DNA of 64,000 nt from Thermodesulfovibrio sp. N1 (GTDB lineage Bacteria > Nitrospirota > Thermodesulfovibrionia > Thermodesulfovibrionales > Thermodesulfovibrionaceae), in NCBI RefSeq assembly GCF_001707915.1, contig NZ_MAVV01000002.1, forward strand, positions 1-64,000, in the 5' to 3' direction. Shown here piece after piece: positions 56,614-63,385 of this stretch (position 1 is its first letter; each line of letters starts with the position of its first letter). Below the pieces are notes generated by a model. That model worked only from the letters and a program-made list of their open reading frames with translations, made no database searches and had not been told where the DNA came from. Made by a program: the position numbers and the translations under genes.

Positions 56614-57839
56614 TCACTCCAGTCATTCAAAGGAACAAATTTGCCGTTCTTGTATGTTGTATAGTAAACTTTTTGCAAAGCCTGATGCCTTGTCTTAGAA
56701 AAACTTATTTTTTCGTCAATTCCTATATCCAAGTCTTTTATGCTTTCCACAGTTTCTTTTATTTTTTCTCTCTTTGGTTCTTTTCCTAATCTTTTAATTA
56801 TTTCTACCATAACCTTTGCATTTAAAAACCCTTCGAAACTTACAAAACTGTATCTCAAAGGCTTATAATCTTTATCAGTTAAATCTGCGGGAATCTGTGG
56901 ATTATATTTATCCATTAATTCCCTGTATTGTCTTACTGCTTTAAGTCCCATATCTTCGTAACTTGGAACAACCTGAGCATTTATTAAATTTTTTGTATAT
57001 ACATTACCTGTTTTTCTTTCTTCTTCTAAAAGAAGATTTATCATAAATTCACTACCTACAAAGGATACATTGGCAATAGGAACATCCCATCCTAAATTTC
57101 GAGCATCCCTTATGAAACCAGCACAGGCAGCATAGGCACCTACAGAAATTATTGCCTCTGCTCCAGAGTTCTTTAAAATTTCAACTTGTCTTACGAAACT
57201 GTCAGAGTACTTAGCTCCCCTTTTGTATGTAGCTTCACCAACTATTTTAAGTCCGTGTTTTGCAAGAGTTTTTCTTACACCCTCCCATCCGCTTCTTCCA
57301 TAGGCATCAACTTGATAAAAATATCCAATTTTTTTTCTTCCAATCTTTAAAAAATTTTCAACTAATCCTCCAGTTTCTTGTTCATAGGATGCTCTTAAGT
57401 TGAAAACATATTCATCGTAAGGTGGTTTTCTATGAGGCATTGCACCAGTAAAGGGGAAGAAAAGATAAATGTTTCTGTCGCTGTTACTTTTCAGAATTGG
57501 TAGTATCCTTGTTACAGTTGGAGTTCCTACATAATTAAAAAGAGCAAAAACCTTATCTTCTTCTATAAATTTTATTGTATTCTTTATCGTAGGTATGGGG
57601 TTATAGCCATCGTCATAAGCTTTTATTAAAATTTTCTTACCATTAATCCCACCATTTCTGTTTATGTGCTCAAAGTAAGCCATAGCTCCCCTGTAAAGCT
57701 CCGAACCTAATCCTCCTGTAGGACCTTTAAAAGCTGCCGACATACCCAAAACAATTGTATCTTCTGATTGAGCAAAAATCGTAAAGGGGAGCAAAAGAAG
57801 AAAACAAAATAATAAAAATTTTAAAATTGTACCTGACAT
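56601..57839 (-). CDS. Periplasmic ligand-binding protein (Leu/Ile/Val-type, Peripla_BP_6)
   Basis: This 412-residue protein has a signal peptide (FLLFCFLLLLPFTIFA) and a type I binding-protein fold: DTIVLGMSAAFKGPTGGLGSELYRGAMAYFEHINRNGGINGKKI, GTPTVTRILPIL, KKIGYFYQVDAYGRSGWEGVRKTL, DLTDKDYKPLRYSFVSFEGFLNAKVMVE. Such proteins normally feed ABC importers of amino acids or amides, but no permease or ATPase gene is present here. The kinase gene overlaps its 3' end. It overlaps tusA by 19 bp. Confidence 0.88.
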   Translation of the reverse strand: MSGTILKFLLFCFLLLLPFTIFAQSEDTIVLGMSAAFKGPTGGLGSELYRGAMAYFEHINRNGGINGKKILIKAYDDGYNPIPTIKNTIKFIEEDKVFALFNYVGTPTVTRILPILKSNSDRNIYLFFPFTGAMPHRKPPYDEYVFNLRASYEQETGGLVENFLKIGRKKIGYFYQVDAYGRSGWEGVRKTLAKHGLKIVGEATYKRGAKYSDSFVRQVEILKNSGAEAIISVGAYAACAGFIRDARNLGWDVPIANVSFVGSEFMINLLLEEERKTGNVYTKNLINAQVVPSYEDMGLKAVRQYRELMDKYNPQIPADLTDKDYKPLRYSFVSFEGFLNAKVMVEIIKRLGKEPKREKIKETVESIKDLDIGIDEKISFSKTRHQALQKVYYTTYKNGKFVPLNDWSEWKK

Positions 57840-58045
57840 CTCTTTATACCATTACCTTCATCTCTTATCCATAAAAGAGTCTTGTTGTTTCTGCGACACC
57901 AGTTTTTAACATCATTTTCAAAGGTAGGACAATCAGCTACAACTTCAAGTATATCACCCTTTTTCATCTTTAATGCCTTGATCGTCATCTGAATTGTTGG
58001 TTGGGGACATTTTAAACCACAAGCATCAAATACAATAACTGCCAT
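57821..58045 (-). CDS. tusA: TusA-family sulfur carrier
   Basis: This 74-residue protein has the TusA/SirA motif CGLKCPQPT with active Cys13 and a KGDILEVVADCPTFENDVKNWC body. It carries persulfide sulfur between enzymes. The adjacent HdrA-like flavoprotein, overlapped by 20 bp, matches a link between TusA and Hdr-like complexes known in sulfur metabolism. Confidence 0.9.
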   Translation of the reverse strand: MAVIVFDACGLKCPQPTIQMTIKALKMKKGDILEVVADCPTFENDVKNWCRRNNKTLLWIRDEGNGIKRCQVQF

Positions 58046-59858
58046 TGTCTAACCTCCTTAATGAACTTAGGATTCCTTCCATTTCCGATACTATCTGATC
58101 ATAAGTAAAGCCCTCTAATTCAATTGCCTTTGAAGGACATGATGGTACACATGTTCCACATCCTTCGCAAATACTATCAATGATTTTTATTTCATTAATA
58201 TTTAATTCTATTGCTTTGTAAGGACATTGAAGTACACAAATTCCGCAATTTGTACATATATTATAATCTATTCTTGCAATTGTAGGAGATTTTATTATTT
58301 TTTTGTTAACTTTAAGTTCTGTCATTAACCTACTACATATAGACAGAGAATCTGTTACAGCTTCTTCAACAGTCATTGCTTCTTTGGCTGAACCAGTTAA
58401 AAATACTCCATTAATTTCTTCAAATTTTGAACTTTGCTGAATTATTGCTGGACAGAGAATGATAATATCACAGGGAATTTTTTCATTTTTATATAAAATA
58501 CTTAGAGATTCTTCCTTATTGACAGTCAAATCTTTAATTGATTCATAACGGATTATTTTTACATTTTTATCTTTTTTAGCATTCAAGTAAAGATTATAGG
58601 CATTTTTCCCTGGTAAAACTATCTCTCTAACAAAATGTAAAATTTCTACATCTGGTATAGTTTGTCTAATCATGCAATTAAACTTAAAGGCATATTGACA
58701 GCAGATTTTACTACAGTAGGGGTAATATTCTTCATCAAGGCTTCCTACACAATGAATTATCCCAATTTTTTTTGGAGTTTCTCCAAACTCTGTAATAATC
58801 TCTCCCTTTGTCGGTCCTTCACTGTTTAAGATTTCTTCGAAATCTAAAGCATTGTATACATTTTTAAAGATTCCGTAGCCAAGATTTGGAAATTTTCTGC
58901 AATCAATTAAACTGAATCCTGTTGATAATAATACTGCTCCAATATTTAAATTTTCTTCTCTCTCTCTATCATTAAAATTTATTGTTCCTGAAACAGGACA
59001 TGCTGTTATACAAGAATCACACTCCTGTCCCTTTATTCTTAAACATTTTTCAGTGTCAATTTTTGCAATTGCTGGTAATCTCATAGGTTCTACTTTAATT
59101 GCTTTGGCTGGACAGACATCCTCACAGGCTGAACAGCCAATGCATTTTTTAGGATTCACATAAGTTGGCTTTGAAATAATATTTGCAAATAAATTACCAA
59201 AAAAACCTTTTAATTCTTTTAATTCTCCATTTAATCTAACTTCAACTTCACTATTTAAAATATCTTCAATCATTGGATTAACAAAACAAGGAGCACATGT
59301 TAAATCAGGGAAAAGTTTTTCATATCTTACTATTTTGCCACCTAATGAATAATCTTTCTCAATTAAATGAACCCTGTATCCAGCCTTTGAAAGATTAATC
59401 GAAGCTGTAATACCTGCAATACCTCCACCAACAACTAAAATATCACTTAAAACAGGAAATTCTAAATCTGAAAGAGGCTTTTGTTTTTTTAATCTCTCTA
59501 AGGCTCCTTTAAAAAGAGCATAGGCTTTTTTAGTTGCTCGATTTTTATCTTCTGTAACCCATGCAACCTGCTCTCTTATATTGACAAAATTTATCATATA
59601 TTTATTAACACCAGACCGTTGGGCGATGGTATTAAAAAATGAACCTTTATTATTGGAAGAGCAACCAATAATAATTAAACCATTGGGTTTTCTTTGAATG
59701 AGGAATTCAATAAGGTCCTTCTGAGACTCCTCTGAACAAGCAAGATTAAAATTTTCAATCCATTCAACTTGATTATTAATTAATTCCTTTAATTTTTCAA
59801 AGGAAATTTTTTCAGTTATTTGCCCTGCACAACTGCAGAAAATAACTCCAATACTCAA
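58026..59858 (-). CDS. HdrA-like FAD/Fe-S oxidoreductase subunit
   Basis: This 610-residue protein has an N-terminal Hdr-specific region (GVIFCSCAGQI), an FAD Rossmann motif (ILVVGGGIAGITASINLSKAGYRVHLIEK), a thioredoxin-reductase-like body with inserted 4Fe-4S clusters (CIGCSACEDVCPAKAI; CDSCITACP), and a C-terminal ferredoxin pair (CTNCGICVLQCP; CEGCGTCVPSCP). HdrA proteins bifurcate or relay electrons among ferredoxin, hydride and disulfide partners. HdrB and HdrC are not adjacent. The only usable start is TTG 59858, with AAGGGG about 11 nt before. A ferredoxin gene precedes it. Confidence 0.88.
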   Translation of the reverse strand: MSIGVIFCSCAGQITEKISFEKLKELINNQVEWIENFNLACSEESQKDLIEFLIQRKPNGLIIIGCSSNNKGSFFNTIAQRSGVNKYMINFVNIREQVAWVTEDKNRATKKAYALFKGALERLKKQKPLSDLEFPVLSDILVVGGGIAGITASINLSKAGYRVHLIEKDYSLGGKIVRYEKLFPDLTCAPCFVNPMIEDILNSEVEVRLNGELKELKGFFGNLFANIISKPTYVNPKKCIGCSACEDVCPAKAIKVEPMRLPAIAKIDTEKCLRIKGQECDSCITACPVSGTINFNDREREENLNIGAVLLSTGFSLIDCRKFPNLGYGIFKNVYNALDFEEILNSEGPTKGEIITEFGETPKKIGIIHCVGSLDEEYYPYCSKICCQYAFKFNCMIRQTIPDVEILHFVREIVLPGKNAYNLYLNAKKDKNVKIIRYESIKDLTVNKEESLSILYKNEKIPCDIIILCPAIIQQSSKFEEINGVFLTGSAKEAMTVEEAVTDSLSICSRLMTELKVNKKIIKSPTIARIDYNICTNCGICVLQCPYKAIELNINEIKIIDSICEGCGTCVPSCPSKAIELEGFTYDQIVSEMEGILSSLRRLDNGSYCI

Positions 59859-59912
59859 ACAAAATACCCCTTAAATGAGAAATTTTTTGAAGATATTTTA
59901 ACACAGAAGGAG

Positions 59913-60140
59913 TTATTCTTCTACAAAAACCTCTATTGCTATTTCAGGGCAGACAACTGCACACATAGTACAGCCTATGCATTTTTCAGAATTGGAAAAT
60001 TGGGCTGGGTAATAGCCTGACGAATTAAAATTTGAAGAAAGCTCTATACAACCTTTAGGGCATGTCAAAATACAATATTTGCAACCTTTGCATCTTTCTA
60101 TATCTATTTCTATAATACCCTTTTTAACCTTTGTTTGCAT
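59913..60140 (-). CDS. 2[4Fe-4S] ferredoxin
   Basis: This 75-residue protein has two CxxCxxCxxxCP cluster motifs (CKGCKYCILTCP and CIGCTMCAVVCP) and a loop typical of delta subunits of 2-oxoacid oxidoreductases (SSGYYPAQF). It probably supplies electrons to, or takes them from, the HdrA-like protein downstream. I use ATG 60140 rather than 60158: a TAAAAT -10 box ends 7 nt before 60140 and there is no Shine-Dalgarno sequence for either. Confidence 0.85.
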   Translation of the reverse strand: MQTKVKKGIIEIDIERCKGCKYCILTCPKGCIELSSNFNSSGYYPAQFSNSEKCIGCTMCAVVCPEIAIEVFVEE

Positions 60141-60147
60141 AAAAACA

Positions 60148-60177
60148 ATTTTAATCATTTCATTGATAATAAGTCAA
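60148..60177 (-). promoter_or_regulatory. Promoter of the ferredoxin/hdrA operon
   Basis: On the minus strand, TTGACT (60177-60172), an 18-bp spacer and TAAAAT (60153-60148), ending 7 nt before the ATG. This predicts a leaderless transcript. Confidence 0.6.
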
Positions 60178-60192
60178 ATTTTAATTTTATCA

Positions 60193-60218
60193 CTGAAATT
60201 TCTATCGGCAATTTCAGG
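60193..60218. repeat. Inverted repeat between divergent promoters; shared with 22943-22960
   Basis: CTGAAATT (60193-60200) and AATTTCAG (60210-60217) pair around a 9-nt loop. TCTATCGGCAATTTCAGG (60201-60218) is identical to 22943-22960. It lies midway between the ferredoxin and activator promoters, so it is either an operator or a repeat remnant. Confidence 0.55.
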
Positions 60219-60233
60219 GTTATTTTTAAATAG

Positions 60234-60263
60234 TTGACATAGTAAAGATAAATGTTCTATTTT
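60234..60263 (+). promoter_or_regulatory. Promoter of the sigma-54 activator gene
   Basis: TTGACA (60234-60239), an 18-bp spacer and TATTTT (60258-60263). The -10 ends 7 nt before the ATG at 60271, with no Shine-Dalgarno sequence (leaderless pattern). Confidence 0.5.
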
Positions 60264-60270
60264 AACTTAC

Positions 60271-61560
60271 ATGGCTTTCTTACGGTCATTTAATGTCCTT
60301 GTTATATCTGAAGAAGCAGATAAACTTTACAGGATTTTCGACTCCATTGGTATCACATTTAGAAAGTCAAATAAAGCTAAATCTTCTTCGAAGGATTTTT
60401 CTAACTATGACATAGCCTTTCTTGACATTGATTCAGAAGGATGGGAAAAGAGACTGAATGAACTTAAACAATACATGCCCGTGATTGCTTTTGGTAAGCA
60501 AGATATTAAAAAAGCAGTTGAAGCAATGAAGCTTGGTGCTATTGATTTTTTACAAAAACCCTTAAAAAATGATGCAGTTTTTGAAATTTTTGAAAAATTC
60601 AAAGACAAACCCAAAGTTGAAGTACCTGGACTTATAGGAATAAGTAGAATTATGGAAGATGTTTATTGTGGTATCAGGAAAGCGGCTCTTACAGATAGCA
60701 ATGTACTAATTACAGGAGAGTCTGGTACGGGGAAAGAACTTGTTGCGAGAGCAATTCATAATTTAAGTGAAAGAAAAGATAATCCATTCATAGTTATAAA
60801 CTGTTCAGCTATACCAGATACTCTTCTTGAATCAGAGCTTTTTGGATTTGAAAAGGGAGCCTTTACTGGAGCAAATTATACAAAAAAAGGACTTATTGAA
60901 TGGGCTCATCATGGAACTCTCTTTTTTGATGAAATAGGTGATGTATCTCCTCTTTTTCAGACAAAAATTTTAAGGGTTATTCAGGAAGGAGAGTTTATAA
61001 GAATTGGTGGAGCTCAACCAATAAAAGTAGATGTTAGATTTATCGCAGCTACAAATAAAGATCTCTTAAAGGCATGTAAAGAGGGCTCTTTCAGAGAAGA
61101 CCTTTTTTATAGATTAAATGTAATTCATATAGAACTTCCACCTTTAAGAAATAGAAAGGAAGACATACCATCCTTAGTAGATTTCTTTATCAAAAAACAT
61201 TCATCTAAAAGAAAAGATATTTATATTAAAGGCATTACAGAAGAAGCCCTTAATTTATTGATGAATTACTCTTTTCCCGGAAATGTCCGTGAACTTGAAA
61301 ATATTATAGAAAGAGCAATAGCCTTTACCAACTCAGCGGAAATAACAGTTAAAGACTTGCCTTCCTACTTAATAAAAACATCTACTACTAAAAAAACAAT
61401 GCAGGGAAGCTTACGAGAAGCTGTTGATAACTTTGAAAAGGAACTCATTTGGTCAGCTTTGCAGAAAAGCAGAGGCAATATTTCAAAGGCAGCAGAGTTT
61501 CTGGGAATTCACAGACAGCAACTTCAAAGAAAACTGAAACAATTCAAAATTGCCACATAA
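60271..61560 (+). CDS. NtrC-type sigma-54 activator with atypical receiver
   Basis: This 429-residue protein has a receiver-like domain (1-115), an AAA+ core (Walker A GESGTGKE at 149-156; GAFTGAN loop; Walker B LFFDEIGDV) and a Fis-type HTH (GNISKAAEFLGIHRQQLQRKLK). Asp52 and Lys96 of the receiver are kept, but the acidic pair is replaced (VISEE) and the conserved Thr is missing (IAFGK), so phosphorylation control is doubtful. Matched inverted repeats and a sigma-54 promoter directly follow, pointing to the TSUP genes as its target. Confidence 0.9.
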   Translation: MAFLRSFNVLVISEEADKLYRIFDSIGITFRKSNKAKSSSKDFSNYDIAFLDIDSEGWEKRLNELKQYMPVIAFGKQDIKKAVEAMKLGAIDFLQKPLKNDAVFEIFEKFKDKPKVEVPGLIGISRIMEDVYCGIRKAALTDSNVLITGESGTGKELVARAIHNLSERKDNPFIVINCSAIPDTLLESELFGFEKGAFTGANYTKKGLIEWAHHGTLFFDEIGDVSPLFQTKILRVIQEGEFIRIGGAQPIKVDVRFIAATNKDLLKACKEGSFREDLFYRLNVIHIELPPLRNRKEDIPSLVDFFIKKHSSKRKDIYIKGITEEALNLLMNYSFPGNVRELENIIERAIAFTNSAEITVKDLPSYLIKTSTTKKTMQGSLREAVDNFEKELIWSALQKSRGNISKAAEFLGIHRQQLQRKLKQFKIAT

Positions 61561-61567
61561 TTTTTTC

Positions 61568-61586
61568 ATGCAATATTTTATTGCAT
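61568..61586 (+). promoter_or_regulatory. Upstream activator site 1
   Basis: ATGCAATATTTTATTGCAT is a perfect 8-bp inverted repeat with a 3-bp centre, about 150 bp before the predicted sigma-54 start. Site 2 matches it at 15 of 19 positions. Confidence 0.65.
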
Positions 61587-61631
61587 TCAATATCCCGTTT
61601 TAAAGCTAAAAAATTTTTAAAAAGCAGTAAA

Positions 61632-61650
61632 ATGCAATAATATGTTGCAA
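61632..61650 (+). promoter_or_regulatory. Upstream activator site 2
   Basis: ATGCAATAATATGTTGCAA resembles site 1. The two centres are 64 bp apart, close to six helical turns, so both would face the same side of DNA. It lies about 86 bp before the predicted start. Confidence 0.6.
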
Positions 61651-61700
61651 CAAAAAAAATCTCAATAGCTTAAAAGCTTTACTATTCTTTATTTTGTATC

Positions 61701-61716
61701 TGGCAAATTTATTGCA
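61701..61716 (+). promoter_or_regulatory. Sigma-54 promoter (-24/-12)
   Basis: TGGCAAATTTATTGCA matches the sigma-54 layout TGGCA-N6-TTGCW, with GG and GC exactly at the required spacing. The predicted start is about 61727. It faces the TSUP operon. Confidence 0.8.
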
Positions 61717-61729
61717 TAAGAACATTATA

Positions 61730-61915
61730 ATGAAAAAACTTTGGAAGAAGATGAAAAATTTGCTTGTATCAATAACATTTTCAAAACCTAAGGAGTTTGA
61801 TAGGCTTTGTGAGAAGAAAAAAAGCAAAAAGGAATCTTCAACAAGTAAAAAAACAAAATGTCATTCTGAGGAGTTTGATATCTCGAGGAATCTCAAAAAA
61901 AGAGAGGATTCTTAG
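61730..61915 (+). CDS. Small basic ORF at the sigma-54 start site (61 aa)
   Basis: ATG 61730 lies about 3 nt after the predicted sigma-54 start, so its mRNA would be nearly leaderless. It encodes MKKLWKKMKNLLVSITFSKP and onward, a Lys-rich 61-residue protein whose last 18 residues come from a dispersed palindromic repeat. No family is recognised. It may be a real leader protein truncated by the repeat, or chance. Confidence 0.3.
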   Translation: MKKLWKKMKNLLVSITFSKPKEFDRLCEKKKSKKESSTSKKTKCHSEEFDISRNLKKREDS

Positions 61916-61930
61916 TTTGCGCAGAATGAC
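61860..61930. repeat. Dispersed palindromic repeat with TGTCATTCTG ends
   Basis: The ends GTCATTCTG and CAGAATGAC are exact inverted repeats. Inside, GAGGAATCTC and GAGAGGATTCTTAG form a second dyad. It is a third copy of the family at 19311-19343 and 22815-22916, here lying inside the leader of the sigma-54 transcript. Confidence 0.75.
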
Positions 61931-61946
61931 AGAATAGAGAAGTAAG

Positions 61947-62051
61947 ATGATAAAAGGACGACCAAAATTTTACTTAGGAGAAATTAAGAGAGTAAATGAA
62001 AATTTGCAACAAAATAAAAAAAGAAGGGGGGTGAGAAGAAAAAGGGGTTAA
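61947..62051 (+). CDS. Very small basic ORF (34 aa)
   Basis: ATG 61947 to TAA 62051 encodes MIKGRPKFYLGEIKRVNENL then a run rich in Lys and Arg (NKKRRGVRRKRG). A purine-rich stretch (AGAGAAGTAAG) precedes it. KGRPK resembles an AT-hook core. No homologue is known to me. It lies within the TSUP leader and could be chance in a purine-rich region. Confidence 0.25.
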   Translation: MIKGRPKFYLGEIKRVNENLQQNKKRRGVRRKRG

Positions 62052-62115
62052 GGGGTTTTGTTTAATGTTATGATTTTTTGTTAGAAACAAAAATTAAAAA
62101 GGAGGAGGCTGTGGA

Positions 62116-63384
62116 ATGAGTAAGTTAAGAAAACTTTATGAACTTATGATGGCTGGTGCTATTTACCAGGCAAAGTGGGAAAAGCAGATGTCCGATAACA
62201 TTCTGAAAAACAAAAAGAGGTTACTGATTTTAATTGCACTGATTTCTCCAATTCTTCTTGTATCCTTTCTTGGAGCAGCAGATTTTTTAGGTGGTAAATC
62301 AGCCTATGCACCATCTCATTACACCACAACTGTCTTTATTGCATCAATTGCAGTTGGTTTAGCAGCAGGTCTTATCACAGGATGTATAGGTGCAGGGGGT
62401 GGATTTATTATTGCACCAGCCTTAATGGCAGCAGGTGTTAAGGGAATTTTGGCAGTAGGAACAGACCAGTTTCATATTTTTGCAAAAGCAATAATGGGAA
62501 CAGTAATTCATAAGAAACTTGGTAATGTATGCGTTGGATTAGCAGTTGCCTTTGTTATTGGCTCTGTATTGGGAGCTACAACAGGCGGTTATATTCAAAG
62601 AACAATATATAATTGGGATCCTGTAGCAAGTGAAGCTTTTATTAGCGTAATTTACGCTATAATACTTGGCTTCCTCGGGTTTTACGGATTAAGAGACTAC
62701 ATAAAACTAAGCAAAGCTCGTAAAAAAGGGGGGCAAGCAGGAGGAGATGCTCATGGAGATGCTCATGGTGGTCCTATGACAACTACTCAACTTGCACTTA
62801 ATATTCAGAAAATTAAAATCCCTCCGATGATTTATTTTGATGAAGATTTTGGTGGAAGAAGAATCTCTTGGCTTTTTGTTGCTGCCTGCGGATTTTTAGT
62901 GGGGATTCTTGCAGCAGTCATGGGAGTTGGTGGTGGATTTATTACATTTCCTCTCTTTGTCTATGTTCTTGGTGTATCAACTCCTACAACAGTTGGAACT
63001 GATATTTTACAGATTATTTTCACTGCTGGCTACTCTTCAATAACTCAGTATGCAATATACGGATATGTATTTTACACACTTGCAATGGGACTTCTTTTGG
63101 GTTCACTTATAGGAATTCAGATTGGTGCTCTTACAACAAAGGTTGTTCCTGGTATGGTAATCAGAGGATTCTGGGTTTTGACAATACTTGCAGGTTTTGC
63201 GAACAGAGCCAGTGTTATTCCTGATAAATTAAGAAGTCTTGAACTTTGGTCAATATCAAAAGCAGCCTGTGACATAATAATTCTTATTGGAAATGTTGTA
63301 TTCTGGGCAGCAGTAGGTGGTTTCGCAGTATGGGTAATTGGAAGTTTCTTTAAGAATTTAAAGGCGTTAAGAGAGGAGGGATAA
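62116..63384 (+). CDS. TSUP (TauE/SafE, DUF81) family transporter
   Basis: This 422-residue membrane protein has two TSUP repeats: GLAAGLITGCIGAGGGFIIAPALMAAGVKGILAVGTDQFHIF and LVGILAAVMGVGGGFITFPLFVYVLGVSTPTTVGTDILQIIF. A cytoplasmic or external loop between them is rich in Gly/His/Asp (GGDAHGDAHGG, near 212-222) and could bind metal. TSUP proteins move sulfite, sulfonates or organic acids. In a sulfate reducer, sulfite or a related sulfur anion is the natural guess. AAGGAGGAGG precedes the ATG. It is driven by the sigma-54 promoter upstream. Confidence 0.88.
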   Translation: MSKLRKLYELMMAGAIYQAKWEKQMSDNILKNKKRLLILIALISPILLVSFLGAADFLGGKSAYAPSHYTTTVFIASIAVGLAAGLITGCIGAGGGFIIAPALMAAGVKGILAVGTDQFHIFAKAIMGTVIHKKLGNVCVGLAVAFVIGSVLGATTGGYIQRTIYNWDPVASEAFISVIYAIILGFLGFYGLRDYIKLSKARKKGGQAGGDAHGDAHGGPMTTTQLALNIQKIKIPPMIYFDEDFGGRRISWLFVAACGFLVGILAAVMGVGGGFITFPLFVYVLGVSTPTTVGTDILQIIFTAGYSSITQYAIYGYVFYTLAMGLLLGSLIGIQIGALTTKVVPGMVIRGFWVLTILAGFANRASVIPDKLRSLELWSISKAACDIIILIGNVVFWAAVGGFAVWVIGSFFKNLKALREEG

Positions 63385-63385
63385 G

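Noticed and set aside
59913-59935. Start of the ferredoxin gene at ATG 60158
   Set aside because: That ATG would lie upstream of the predicted -10 box (60153-60148); ATG 60140 fits both the promoter and the usual ferredoxin length.
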